Source of the DNA: Pseudo-nitzschia pungens
Taxonomy: Eukaryota > Bacillariophyta > Bacillariophyceae > Bacillariales > Bacillariaceae
Length of the DNA: 64,000 nucleotides
Assembly (NCBI GenBank): GCA_037355855.1
Contig: CM074758.1
Span: 4,437,001 to 4,501,000, forward strand
Reading direction: 5' to 3'
The notes under the pieces are model-generated. The model was not told the origin of the DNA and did not search any database. It saw only the letters and a program-made list of their open reading frames with translations. The position numbers were made by a program, and so were the translations under genes. Below are positions 43,636-54,285 of the stretch, one piece after another; within the stretch, counting starts at the first letter, position 1; each line of letters starts with the position of its first letter.

Positions 43636-46600
43636 TCAACCCTGAGGTCCAGTAAGCCAGGCTCTGAGAAGAGCAGCCTCTTGTTGGTATGGCTGCACTG
43701 GTGTGACAGGCGCTGCATATTGCTTCCTTGCAAGGTGGATGGTTGCAAGCCACTGCCGCTTGGCAGTCAGGGTGTAACCTTGTAGGACGTGGAAAGGGGT
43801 TTGTAACAGGGAGTGTGACTGGGGAAGTGCACCAGCTGCACCAATTGCCAATTCTGAAGTGATGGAAGCATCAAGAGATTGGTGTTGTTCAGCATCCAGG
43901 GTACCCCCAGGACCATGGAGTCGTTCATTCCTATAAGTCCAAAGATCCCAGGAGGTAAGAAAGAACTGATGGATGATAGCTGTAGCCCAACGTTTGGGAG
44001 AGCGCTTGCTTCCAATGTGGGAGTAGTAGTCAGCCTGAATTTGGTACCAGCGAGGAGACCACCTACCAAGAAGCCAGTTGTGCCAACCAATAGTCCTCTG
44101 TGCTCTGACAGCAGAAGCTATTGCAAATGAGTAAGATGATGGATAAATTCTCTGGCCCTTCCGAACTCTGGTGAGAAGATCCACAATGGCAACAACCAAT
44201 GATGGATCAGTTTGTTCAACTTCAAGCCTCTTCTGCAGTGGTCCCTTGAAAGCTGACACACTATGCGTGACAGCCCCAGTGTCCTTGCAGGAGAGCACAT
44301 GAGAAACCTTCTCGTTGTCTGCATCACACAATGGGCACCTGGAGTGATCCTGATACTGGTAGTGAAGGAGTTGGTTGCCAACACCAATGCATCCAGAAGC
44401 AAACTTGACAAACCACCTTTGCATGCCAGGAGGTAATCGCTTGAAGGCAGACAGATGGGCACACCAATGGATGGAACTCAAAACAGGTTGTGGAATGGGA
44501 ATATCATGGTGGGTCTGCCAGTATTTAAGAAGAGGAGGACCAGAAATGGCAACATGCAGAGCAATCTGATCAAACCTTGAACACTTGCATCCATTGAGAG
44601 AAAATGCCCAAGCCTCAAACACAAGTCTGGGATAGTGATGGGCAGAAGCTCTATGAACAGAGAGAAAGGCCTTTGCCATGCTGTCAACCTGATGATTGCG
44701 AAGGGCCCACCAATCAAGAAAGATTCCAGCTTGATGTCCCTGAACCCACTGAAAGTGCACAGAGATTGGCAGGGCAGAAAGCATGTTTCTGATGACATAA
44801 ACATAATCAAAAGACTTCTGGGAAATAACCAAAGGCCAAGATCCCTGAGCCTGTTTGAGAGCTGTGTCACCATCCAGAGCAATAGTGATAGAGCCAGAAG
44901 CAATATCAAAAAGATTCACCAGAGCAGTGCAACAGGTGAGAACTCCAATGATACCCGCCAGTTCACTCCTGTAGGATGACTGATCCTCAGGGGATCCACT
45001 GACAAAATTACAGCCAGTGAGGAACAATGAAGCAGTCTTGGTGGAGGTATTGGGTGACAAAATGAAAGCAGAAGTTCCTCTGAGAAGGTCCGGATCAAAT
45101 GAACCATCACATACAGCACTGGCAGTACCACTCTCAATAGCATCAACAAGGTGCTGACAGCCAGCCTGTGGTAGGGAATATTTGTGGAGAAGTACTCTTG
45201 GAGACGCACAGAGTGCATCAAAGGCATCTACTGGGGAGTCTGGAAGAGAATCAAATGGATTGTACTCCAGAGGATCCATGTCAGGAGGTTCAGAAACAAA
45301 AGCAGAGGACCCAACAACGCGTACAACTTGTCCACAAATAACAGGGCAGACAAGCACATCAGCACAGGCTGGTTTGTCAGAAATGAGTTCAGAAGTGACC
45401 CTGTATCTACCCCTGCCCTGGGAGGTGCTCACAATCCAGCCAGTAGAAGTTTTGAAGAATATTCTGTTGGTGGATGGAGACAAAAACCAAGGCCAGAGAG
45501 AAGCTGTCTGGGCAGAGAGCCAATGCCCAAGATGGAAAGAAGGAGCCAGTGCCCTGGCTGCAGGGGGTGGACAGGGGGGAAGAAAACATGTCTGAAGAGC
45601 CTTAGTCCATAAGCGCTTTGCTGCTGGAGGCCAAGATGGAGGACATCTCGGCCAGTCAAGATGATCCCTCAAGTGATTGGAGGAGGTCAGCTGGAAAGCC
45701 ATGGGAGAGAGTCTTTTTCCATCTGGAGTACAAATGTCAGCAAGGGAAATAGCCTTGAGGGACATGCGCATGTGATTCAAGAGGGACAAGTCAGCACCTC
45801 GGAAGCCAGAGTTGACAAAGGCTTGCATGAGATAACAGTCATTGGAACGTAACAGAGGAAGATCTGGGAAGTCTTCAAACAAGCTCACAGGGTGAACAGA
45901 GAAAAACTTCCACACATGTTTGTACCAGCAAGGAGTGACGTAGGAAGCAAAAGGATGATATGGGGTGACACCAAGATGGAGAGGAATGCCAAGTTCGAGC
46001 CGTAGAGACTCAGCAGTTAGCCTGAGAATCCTACCAGTTTGTGAGGACCTGACAGATTCCTGAAAGAGGGTGGCAATATGACTGAACTCTTGGAGGAGGT
46101 ATGGATGGATGAATCCAAAGCCTTGATAGAGGGAAGGACCATAGAACACATGTCTGGGAAATGTCCGTGACATCCCTGCTTTATTCAGCACAGGAACAAG
46201 AGCTGGGTGAATTATCTTAGTCCAAGTGGCCTCATCAAGTTGCGTGACAGGCATGGGGTATTCAACAGACTTCATGAAAGAATACTTGAAGGTGTAGAGG
46301 GATGCGCGCTTCTCACACTTGGAAGCCCTGAGTTGAGAGCCAAAAGACTGAGACTGTGACTTCAAGTGAGCAATCTGTGCTTCCTCATTGCCATCCATGG
46401 AGATAAAAACCCCAAGGGTCTTGTCAGCATGATCAACTTCAAAACGATCCAGGGTAGCGCGATTGCCATTCTTGTCAGCAACTGAGAAGTCACCAGGCAT
46501 GTCAGCAATGGAGCGATAATCCCAACCGGATCCATTCCATTTGAAATCAATCAAATAACAGAAGGATTTGGCAGGTTCAATAGCACCACCAGTGGCAATA

Positions 46601-49476
46601 ATCCCACCAGCCCACCGGTCAAGAGCTGCCTGAAAGTCAACAGCTAATTCCTCACCAGATGTGGAGGAATCAGAGCCAGCACAAAACAAATCTGTGTCAT
46701 CCACAAAGGCAAAACCCACAAGAGAAACAAGTTGCAGTGACAATGAAGTGATAAGATGGACACCATGCCCAGCCTGTTGCATCATTCGGAAGACAATTGT
46801 TGACACCAAAGCCCAAAGAGTTGGACCAATACCATTGCCTTGGCCACAACCACTGAGAGGAACAGGTTCAGCACCATACACAGGACCTGACCGACCAAAA
46901 CCAGTTTTGATGTGGTGCTTGGCAAGTTGCAAAGTAGACAAAAGAACCTCACACACATGTGCAGGAACCCCAAAGCTTTGGAGAGTGAGACCTGCAATGG
47001 GATGAGAGATCCTATCATAGCAGCCCTTAGCATCATTCATAGCAACAGCACCAGATCTGCGCTTCTGCCTCAACACATCACAGATGAGCTTCTTGTTCAG
47101 GCAGGTGTTGATGGCCTTGTGGTGTTTCCTGCTTCCATGTTGATCAACAGCCACGGCATTGGCACGTTCAGCATGGGCAAGAATGCGTCTGCCAATCATC
47201 TTGTTGTTGATTTGGAACTCAGGAGACATCAGCTGAATAAGCCTCATCTTATCCACTCTATATTCACCAGGTTTCTTGAAGATCTCAACATCAGTGATGA
47301 CCTGCCAAGCAGAAGGAGAGAAGCCAACAATCAATGGGACGGATCTCAGGAGAGTGTCAAACTTGTTCAACTGGGGATCAAGGGCAAAAGCCTTGTGGTG
47401 GGCAAAACTCAAACAAGAAGGTTCACTTGCTGTGCGTTCCCTCTGACGTTTCCAGGCAGCAGCATTGTCAGCTGGACACACTGAATAGTCAAAGGGGGGC
47501 AAACTCAGAATAGAGTCAGGGACTTTGAGACAGGCAAGAAATTCAGAAAGGTATTTGTCAGTGGCAGGAGGAGGGATGTATGTGCCATCAAGGACTTGGG
47601 AAGCAGCATGGGCAGTGCCTAGGTAGCCAAGGTCTTGAATGAAGGAGGGAGTCATGGAAGGAGTGCCAAGACACTGCTGTTGACGCCGGACATTGGATGC
47701 AGCCATAGCTGGTACCATAGTAGACTGGGACTCCAAGACCTGTTCAACACCATCATGGCCAACTGCAATAGCGCGCAAGACTGCTGACTTGTTGACACGT
47801 CCCCGAATAGACCGAGCAGCGAGACCAAGCTCTCGTTGAAGACGTTCCCTACGCATCCTGGCACGAATCTGAGAAGCATGCTGGTTGTGAGGCTTGCCTT
47901 CAGCAAGAAGTGCATCCACCAGGCCTTGATTGAAGGAGTCTCTCCATGAGGGGGCCAATTTCTTCACTGCCCGGTATTGCTTGTAAGCTTGTTTCAGATG
48001 GAGGAGAGCACTGGAAAGGTCACTGTGTTCTCCTTTGTAGAGAGAAAGCTTGCAGGCCAACCTTTTCAAAACAGTATGACTGGTGGACACACCCTGTCTC
48101 AACTTAACAACACGCCGCCAAAAGTCAATGGTATCACGATAGACTTGCAGCTTAGGTGACCATGGAACCAAACCAGCTCTAGTGTGGCAGAGGTTTTGTT
48201 CAACAGAGAGCCTGAGAGAGGTAGAGGTGGCATGGAGTACTTCATATGTGGTGATGAGATCAGTTCGCACAGAAATATCCCCAGACTGAAACTGAGCCAG
48301 TAGGTGCTCCAGCTTAGCTTGGAGAGAAAACACTCCAGCCTTGAGAAAGCAGTGCCTCACTCGCTTGAAATACCGTTGTCGCAGATGAGGATGGGAGGAC
48401 TGGAGTTTGGAAAGAGAGAATCTCACAGGAGGTGGCAAATATTTGCCCATGAGGCTGCAATTACAAACCTCAATCCAGAGCATGCGATGGTCAGATTCCA
48501 TACCATGGGCACCTCCAAAGGGACAATACCCAGCCCTGAGAACATCAACATTCTCAGAGACCCAAATGGCATCAATTGGTGTTCTGGTAGTGTTTCGGTT
48601 GTGAGTGGCAGGAGGAGAAGACGTACTATGAAGGGTAAGAATGGCATCTCTGAAACCAAGAGCCTTGAGCTCAAAAGACAAGCCATCAGTCCTGACATCA
48701 GCATTCTGGTCAATCCCAACAATGACTTGATCACCTGCACCCAGGCAGACCTGAAGGGCAGCAGTTAAATCCCTGTGAAAGAGAATGCATGGATTGGGAC
48801 TGAAAAGATTTTCAGCGGCTTGAAAGTATCGGTACTGTTGATTCCAGACTGAGCCAAGATCCCTATCATTTTCAACTGGGCAGTAGGCAGAAAACATGGT
48901 GACATTGTAGCCATCCCTGCCCTGAAACTTGACAAAGGACCATCTACCAAGACCAGATGGATCAGCTCCATGTGCAACCTTGTGTGAGCTGAACAGCTGG
49001 TCAATGGAAAAACCTGTACCGCCAGGCTGAAGCCAAGAGCAGGCAGAAGCTTCATGCTTGTTGTTAGCAAGATAAGAAAAACTTGAGGGACTGACATGCT
49101 TCATGCGCCGATTGAAAAGGTCACAGGGCAGGAGTTTGGATTCATTCAAACAATGTTCAGCAAAAAGAGCCACACTGGCATTGCTCTTGACAAATTGACG
49201 GGCGTTGTGCTTGGACATGGACATAAAGGCAGCTCTGCGCTGTGGTCCAATGTTTTGGAATGTGATGATGGTGGAGTTAGAGGATGGAGCTTGAGGAAAG
49301 GAATGACCAAAAGTGTCAGAATCCTTAGCAGCAAGAGATTCTCCATGAAGAGTTAATTGGACAAAATGAGGGACAGGGGAAGAGTCGGAGGGGGAAAAAG
49401 GAGAAACAGGAGAAGCATTGATGGGATTTGGATTGAAAGGCATCCCATCACACCTCATATCAGAAGAGCTAACCAT
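43636..49476 (-). CDS. LINE ORF2: endonuclease, reverse transcriptase, RNase H (1946 aa)
   Basis: Start chosen at ATG 49476, which overlaps the ORF1 stop (ATGGTTAG); the open frame itself extends to 49548. Residue positions counted from 49548: AP-endonuclease to ~360 with QNIGP (~92), AEHCLNESK, GIDQNAD and ESDHRMLW (the SDH motif). Reverse transcriptase ~760-1000 has AVAMNDAKGCYDRI and FAFVDDTDLF (catalytic VDD, ~951). RNase H ~1480-1630 has CDGSF, YRSELAGI, ALDGDTAL and NHQVDSMAK. A zinc-like CPLCDADNEKVSHVLSC lies at ~1740. All key residues are present, so the enzyme could be functional. It nicks target DNA and primes reverse transcription of the LINE RNA. Confidence 0.93.
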   Translation of the reverse strand: MVSSSDMRCDGMPFNPNPINASPVSPFSPSDSSPVPHFVQLTLHGESLAAKDSDTFGHSFPQAPSSNSTIITFQNIGPQRRAAFMSMSKHNARQFVKSNASVALFAEHCLNESKLLPCDLFNRRMKHVSPSSFSYLANNKHEASACSWLQPGGTGFSIDQLFSSHKVAHGADPSGLGRWSFVKFQGRDGYNVTMFSAYCPVENDRDLGSVWNQQYRYFQAAENLFSPNPCILFHRDLTAALQVCLGAGDQVIVGIDQNADVRTDGLSFELKALGFRDAILTLHSTSSPPATHNRNTTRTPIDAIWVSENVDVLRAGYCPFGGAHGMESDHRMLWIEVCNCSLMGKYLPPPVRFSLSKLQSSHPHLRQRYFKRVRHCFLKAGVFSLQAKLEHLLAQFQSGDISVRTDLITTYEVLHATSTSLRLSVEQNLCHTRAGLVPWSPKLQVYRDTIDFWRRVVKLRQGVSTSHTVLKRLACKLSLYKGEHSDLSSALLHLKQAYKQYRAVKKLAPSWRDSFNQGLVDALLAEGKPHNQHASQIRARMRRERLQRELGLAARSIRGRVNKSAVLRAIAVGHDGVEQVLESQSTMVPAMAASNVRRQQQCLGTPSMTPSFIQDLGYLGTAHAASQVLDGTYIPPPATDKYLSEFLACLKVPDSILSLPPFDYSVCPADNAAAWKRQRERTASEPSCLSFAHHKAFALDPQLNKFDTLLRSVPLIVGFSPSAWQVITDVEIFKKPGEYRVDKMRLIQLMSPEFQINNKMIGRRILAHAERANAVAVDQHGSRKHHKAINTCLNKKLICDVLRQKRRSGAVAMNDAKGCYDRISHPIAGLTLQSFGVPAHVCEVLLSTLQLAKHHIKTGFGRSGPVYGAEPVPLSGCGQGNGIGPTLWALVSTIVFRMMQQAGHGVHLITSLSLQLVSLVGFAFVDDTDLFCAGSDSSTSGEELAVDFQAALDRWAGGIIATGGAIEPAKSFCYLIDFKWNGSGWDYRSIADMPGDFSVADKNGNRATLDRFEVDHADKTLGVFISMDGNEEAQIAHLKSQSQSFGSQLRASKCEKRASLYTFKYSFMKSVEYPMPVTQLDEATWTKIIHPALVPVLNKAGMSRTFPRHVFYGPSLYQGFGFIHPYLLQEFSHIATLFQESVRSSQTGRILRLTAESLRLELGIPLHLGVTPYHPFASYVTPCWYKHVWKFFSVHPVSLFEDFPDLPLLRSNDCYLMQAFVNSGFRGADLSLLNHMRMSLKAISLADICTPDGKRLSPMAFQLTSSNHLRDHLDWPRCPPSWPPAAKRLWTKALQTCFLPPCPPPAARALAPSFHLGHWLSAQTASLWPWFLSPSTNRIFFKTSTGWIVSTSQGRGRYRVTSELISDKPACADVLVCPVICGQVVRVVGSSAFVSEPPDMDPLEYNPFDSLPDSPVDAFDALCASPRVLLHKYSLPQAGCQHLVDAIESGTASAVCDGSFDPDLLRGTSAFILSPNTSTKTASLFLTGCNFVSGSPEDQSSYRSELAGIIGVLTCCTALVNLFDIASGSITIALDGDTALKQAQGSWPLVISQKSFDYVYVIRNMLSALPISVHFQWVQGHQAGIFLDWWALRNHQVDSMAKAFLSVHRASAHHYPRLVFEAWAFSLNGCKCSRFDQIALHVAISGPPLLKYWQTHHDIPIPQPVLSSIHWCAHLSAFKRLPPGMQRWFVKFASGCIGVGNQLLHYQYQDHSRCPLCDADNEKVSHVLSCKDTGAVTHSVSAFKGPLQKRLEVEQTDPSLVVAIVDLLTRVRKGQRIYPSSYSFAIASAVRAQRTIGWHNWLLGRWSPRWYQIQADYYSHIGSKRSPKRWATAIIHQFFLTSWDLWTYRNERLHGPGGTLDAEQHQSLDASITSELAIGAAGALPQSHSLLQTPFHVLQGYTLTAKRQWLATIHLARKQYAAPVTPVQPYQQEAALLRAWLTGPQG

Positions 49477-52396
49477 GATCAGAAGGAAACCGAGTCTGTC
49501 GCACGGAAGAAAGAGTTGCCGGAGCTGATTTGGTGGAGACATTGGCATGGCTCAAATCACTGACACTAGCATCATGACTGGAAGAGAAAGCAATTGCAGC
49601 AACTCCAAGCCTCAATGCAGAGGCTGCATCTTCCCCACCACCGGCAGCAGGAACTGCAGTTGAGGACTCAGGAGAGGCCACAGGGAGGTCACCTGCCATG
49701 GCATCATGGGGAGGGTCAGGAACTTCAGGGGGAACAACAGGAGAGATACCAGGGGAGGCATCAGTCTTGGCCACATGGGTAGGATCACCGCCAGGAGGAA
49801 CAGCACCTGCAGGCGCTGAGGCCTGGACATCAGTGAGATTGGAAGTGCCGGTCGCTAAAGTATCCATAGATTGAGAGTCATCAAAGCCTCCACCACCACT
49901 GTCAGCACGGGCTTGGAGGTTAAAGTGCAAATCCAGATCAAAAGTGAGGTCTGGGGCAAGGTCAACTGACAAGTCATCATCAACAAGTTCCCAATCTCGT
50001 GCATCCCCATCACCAAAAAAGGGAAGAGAGTCATCCTGCATTGGATCTGCAGCAGGTGCAGTTTCCACAACACAATTGACAGCAGCATCCCAATGGTAAG
50101 CTTCCATTTCAGTCAAGCACTCAGAAGAGAACCATTGTCTAACACAAGAACCATAATGAGCTTCCAGTATAATAGGCAGGAAAGACAACATGGCCATTGC
50201 TTCAGCCTTGGTAGTGATATTGTACAAAGCAAGGATCTCGCCTCGGTATGAACTGGTATCAACAGAAAGAAAAAGAGGCCATGACCAATTGTCACGGGTT
50301 CTGATGCCCAGAAGCACACTGCGCAGTGTCTTCAAACCCAGCCCTTGGCCCAAGTCAACTGGAAGATCAAGATCAACTACCCCCAAAACAGGAGCAGTTT
50401 CATGGCTCTCAATAAATTTGGCTTGGCGGTGCTTAGCCTGGCGAACAGTCTTGAGCTTGGAGGGGGGAAGAGGTCTGTCAGAAGGATTGGTAGCTGTCTC
50501 AATAAACTTGTAGAATTTACCATCAGGTAAAGAGGCAATGTCTGAAGGGTTGCAACGGTTGAACTGGGCTTTGAGGAGCTTAACAGTTTGGGCGCGCTTT
50601 GTTGCATCACATAAAACATGAGCAGCCAGAACCGGATTGGAATCAGGAGTTCTGGAGTTGTCAAGACTGATATTCTTCCTGATAACAGCAATAGGACATG
50701 CCTGAAACCTGGGATGAGTCTGAAGCAATTCGTTGTAGTGGTCAAGATCAAAACTCTGCATGTAAGATCCAAGGAGAAAGCCACAGGTGACAACAACTGG
50801 GGCCTGTATGTGGTCATATTTCAGCTCCATGTCACGGTCTCTGAGCCTCTGGAGCAATTGTGCTGAAAAGAGTTTCTCCAGGGAAGCACTGTGTCCCAAA
50901 AAGAAGCGTAGATGAGGGGCAGTTCTACTGCGAAGCCAGAGCTGAGCAACATACAATTCCAAGGTCTTCCTGTCAGGAAGTGTCGTCCAAAACTTGGTAA
51001 CAGGCTTGGCCTTGGGGTTGAGCCTGGCTCTGGAGGGAAAAACATACAACACCAGGCGCTTGTCAACAGTCCATAGAAGATCCAAAGCTTCCTTGAGAGA
51101 CTTGAGCAGCTCATCATATAGTTCCCCAGGGCGTTGTGACATCAACCTTGGAAGGGACAGAGTGACATAAGAACTATGAGAACACTTGGTGCCAGCAGTG
51201 ACATCCACTGGAGCTCTAGAATCACTGGAGCAAACCCCTCGGCGTTGGAGGAAATGCCCAGCAGAGGAGGACAAGACAGTAGCATCACCACCACCAGGAA
51301 GAAAGGACACTGATTTGGAAGTGGAAGCATCATCAACTGCAGTTGGCGCAGGTGTAGGAGGTCGCTTCTTGAAATGCCAGTGGGAGCCAAGCACCTGATT
51401 GGCTGCCAACCAAACTCTTCCTTCAGTGCTGGGCAAAAGGTTACCTTCACAATACAGGTCATCAAAACACTCAGGAGACATCTTGGCCAAACCAATAAGA
51501 CATCTCTTCAGAGCATGGCCTGAAGGTTGCTTGGTCCAGTCTGCAGAGGCTTGAAAGCAGAGAGAAGCAAGGGAAACCAGGGACTCCACAGAAGCAGTTC
51601 TCCACTCAGGGTTGTCAGGAAAAGCTTGAGCATATGCTGGAGGGATGGCAGACTGACAGACATCATGGATGGATTTCTTGTCATTCCCATCTTTCTTGCT
51701 GAAGAAGTGAGTGGGACTAGGACACCCAGTCCATAGCCGGGATCCTGCTGGAGTTTTACGAAGAGTGTGGATAGGGGTGGGAATGGAAGCACGACCAGTA
51801 AAAGGCCCCTTACCGTAGAAGCACCAGAGGAAGGAATCTGAGTGAGCTTTGTTGGCAGCAGCCAGGGCTTTCTTGCGCAGGGCATGTCGCTCTGCAGACG
51901 GTGTGTCAGAAAGAAATGCAAGAGTAGCTTGTTTCAGACTAGACTTGGAAGGAGAGACCTTGGAAGGAGGGTGCTTAGAGTCTGAGTGCTCAGAGCCTGG
52001 CTGGCCATCCCTAGACGTCGCACTGTTGGACTTTCCACTGTTGGGCTTCCCACTGTTGGACGTCCCACTGTTGGAATTTCCACTGTTGGACTTCCCACTG
52101 TCGGACTGCCCACTGCCTGAATGCCCTGTGTCTGAATGCCCAGTGCCTGACTGCTCAGTGCTCATATCAACATCATCTAGTGCACCAGTAGACACAGCAG
52201 AAGTGAAGGACATATCATCATCAGAAGGGAGTGAATCCCTAGCTGTACGGGGAGAGGGAGGGGGAGAGGGAGTAGCCTGAAGAACGGAACCAGCAGGTAG
52301 TCGGCGGGAAGGGGTCCCCGTAAAGGCGCGTTTGTTTGAAGGAGTGTTAGCCAAGGTAGACCTTTTTCGCCTGGAAGCTGGCGGGGGGGGAGGCAT
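49469..52396 (-). CDS. LINE ORF1 protein (975 aa)
   Basis: The start at 52396 (MPPPPPASRRKRSTLANTPS) is favoured over the upstream in-frame codon at 52594, because the stretch between looks like leader (TFVGVLQYIFWIH ... YQRPSQ). After a basic N-terminus comes an S/N/G repeat (NSGKSNSGNSNSGTSNSGKP, near 52020-52150), then a long globular part (SLPRLMSQRPGELYDELLKS, FWTTLPDRKTLELYVAQLWL), and an acidic, proline-rich C-terminus. No CCHC knuckle. By analogy with other LINEs it should bind the element RNA. Its stop TAG overlaps the ORF2 start. Confidence 0.85.
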   Translation of the reverse strand: MPPPPPASRRKRSTLANTPSNKRAFTGTPSRRLPAGSVLQATPSPPPSPRTARDSLPSDDDMSFTSAVSTGALDDVDMSTEQSGTGHSDTGHSGSGQSDSGKSNSGNSNSGTSNSGKPNSGKSNSATSRDGQPGSEHSDSKHPPSKVSPSKSSLKQATLAFLSDTPSAERHALRKKALAAANKAHSDSFLWCFYGKGPFTGRASIPTPIHTLRKTPAGSRLWTGCPSPTHFFSKKDGNDKKSIHDVCQSAIPPAYAQAFPDNPEWRTASVESLVSLASLCFQASADWTKQPSGHALKRCLIGLAKMSPECFDDLYCEGNLLPSTEGRVWLAANQVLGSHWHFKKRPPTPAPTAVDDASTSKSVSFLPGGGDATVLSSSAGHFLQRRGVCSSDSRAPVDVTAGTKCSHSSYVTLSLPRLMSQRPGELYDELLKSLKEALDLLWTVDKRLVLYVFPSRARLNPKAKPVTKFWTTLPDRKTLELYVAQLWLRSRTAPHLRFFLGHSASLEKLFSAQLLQRLRDRDMELKYDHIQAPVVVTCGFLLGSYMQSFDLDHYNELLQTHPRFQACPIAVIRKNISLDNSRTPDSNPVLAAHVLCDATKRAQTVKLLKAQFNRCNPSDIASLPDGKFYKFIETATNPSDRPLPPSKLKTVRQAKHRQAKFIESHETAPVLGVVDLDLPVDLGQGLGLKTLRSVLLGIRTRDNWSWPLFLSVDTSSYRGEILALYNITTKAEAMAMLSFLPIILEAHYGSCVRQWFSSECLTEMEAYHWDAAVNCVVETAPAADPMQDDSLPFFGDGDARDWELVDDDLSVDLAPDLTFDLDLHFNLQARADSGGGGFDDSQSMDTLATGTSNLTDVQASAPAGAVPPGGDPTHVAKTDASPGISPVVPPEVPDPPHDAMAGDLPVASPESSTAVPAAGGGEDAASALRLGVAAIAFSSSHDASVSDLSHANVSTKSAPATLSSVRQTRFPSDHG

Positions 52397-54267
52397 GGTG
52401 GGGCTAGGATCGTCTGAATAGGCGTGTTGGCTCGGGCGCTGGTAGGCTGTCAGTGTTAACCTGTATGGATATATACAGATGGGTGTATCCTGGAAACAGG
52501 GTACAGCAGCAACAACAAGGGTAACCTTGGTCTGGACAAGGAAAAGGTCCCTGTGGATCCAAAAAATATACTGGAGCACACCCACAAAAGTCACTGGGGA
52601 ACTCAGAAATTTTTGCTAAAAAACGAGCAAAATTTGTCTCACACTTGGAGCACAAAAACTCTGCGCGCGGAAGAGCTCTGCAAATCGTGTAGCTTGTAGG
52701 CTTGTACTCGGCAAATCGTGTAGGCTTGTACTCGTACTGTACTCCTAGCTTGAAAATTGTGCAAATTTGAACAATTTTGCAGCTACTGCAAATCGTGTAG
52801 GCTTGTAGGCTTGCAAATTCGAATCGGATACGGTTCGAATTGAAATACAGCAGCCCACCGGGAAGCTAGTGGCTTGAAAACAGGGGCTTTAGTAGGAACA
52901 CTTAGGGACCGGGGAATATCAATGGCAGGGCACACTTAAAAGGCTCAGGAGGGAACTTGAAGTTCAAACTCGCGAGTACTTATAAGTGGAAACAGTATCC
53001 AGGGGCAATTGGCTTGAAAACAGGGACCTTGAGCGAGACACTTAGGGACCAGGGAAGCTTCTTGCTTGAAAACAGGGGCTGTAGTAGGAACACTTAGGGA
53101 CCGGGGGAAATCAATGACAGGGCACACTTAAAAGGCTCAGGAGGGAACTTGAAGTTCAAACTCGCGAGTACTTATAAGTGGAATCAGTATCCAGGGGCAA
53201 TTGGCTTGAAAACAGGTACCTTGAGCGAGACACTTAGGGATCAGAGAAGCTGCTTGCTTGAAAACAGGGGCTTTAATAGATAGATCTAGGGACCAGGGGG
53301 AGGCTTGTGTCTTGAAAACAGTGTCGAACTTGAAGTTCAAGTTGGGGTTGCTTAAGAGCGAAAACACTTAGGGAGCAGGGAACTCGCGAACACTTAGGGA
53401 CCAGGAGAATTGTAGTCTTGAAAACAAGGGGCGGTAGTAGCTGTAGTCTTGGAAACAAGAGTACACTAAGTAGTAGGTACTTAGGGATCGGTTGGTCTTG
53501 GCTCGAAAACAGATGTAGTAGGGGAGCCTTAAGCGAAAACACTTAAGGACTAGGGGGGTTGGCTAGGAAACAGGGGTACTCTTAAGTGATAAACACTTAA
53601 GGAGTAGTGGGCAATTGGCTTGAAAATAAAGGGGGAACTGGAAGATATGCTCGCGAGGGACCTTCTAGAGAGGGGGGTATGTATGTGTTCGACAACTTCA
53701 ACTTGAAAAGACTTAGGGAACTCAGCAAGGAACCTTGAAGAATGTAGAACATTAAGTGGATATCACTTAAGGGGCTTGAAAGACTGTATAGCGTTAAATA
53801 ATAAGGTAGCTTGGAAACAGATCGAAAAACAAACCGAGCTCGGAGACAAACTGAGCGTGGAGACTAACCGGAGCAGAGCTGCTGTAGAATTAGTACGGCA
53901 ATTGCTGTAGAAAATTATGTGTCCTTGTTTTCGGTCGTGTTGCTTGTTGCTTGCCGACAGAGCTGCTGTAGAATTAGTACTGGGAGCGCTGTAGAAAATT
54001 ATGTGTCCTTGTTTGCTTGTGTTGCTGCCGAATCGATCGACCGACCGACAGGAAACAAGGAACCAAAGCAACCAAAGGAAGCAAGGAGCAGCCAAACAAA
54101 CAGCAGAATCAGATAGAGGAGGTCACTGTTAATAGGTGTAGTGCTTGGTGTTGTTGTAGGAGCTTTAGAAGTGAGGGAGATATTAAAGGGGAAATGTGTG
54201 TAGAAAACTACGTGTTTTAAGTACTGGAACATCGGAACGTCGGACAAAATCGCGCGTCGCAAAATTG
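52397..54267 (-). promoter_or_regulatory. LINE 5' region with 192-bp monomers
   Basis: GGCTTGAAAACAGG-type monomers start at 52872, 53064 and 53256 (period 192 bp), then degrade into CACTTAGGGACC/CTTGAAAACA fragments up to 53770. A separate ~85-bp duplication (GAGCTGCTGTAGAATTAGTA at 53875 and 53960) lies near the 5' end. Such tandem monomers in a LINE 5' UTR usually act as promoter units (known from mouse L1; inference here). Confidence 0.75.
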
Positions 54268-54285
54268 TACGAACAGCTTCTCAAA

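Larger units (their letters stand above)
43337..54267 (-). mobile_element. Full-length LINE (10.9 kb), two intact ORFs, 18-bp target duplication
   Basis: Ends are fixed by the perfect duplication TACGAACAGCTTCTCAAA at 43319-43336 and 54268-54285. On the minus strand: a ~1.9-kb 5' region with 192-bp monomers, ORF1 (52396-49469), ORF2 (49476-43636) with AP-endonuclease, reverse transcriptase, RNase H and a C-terminal cysteine motif, and a ~300-bp 3' UTR ending in a (TAA)n-like tail. Presence of RNase H points toward the I-like groups. Perfect duplication and open frames mean a recent, possibly active copy. Confidence 0.95.
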
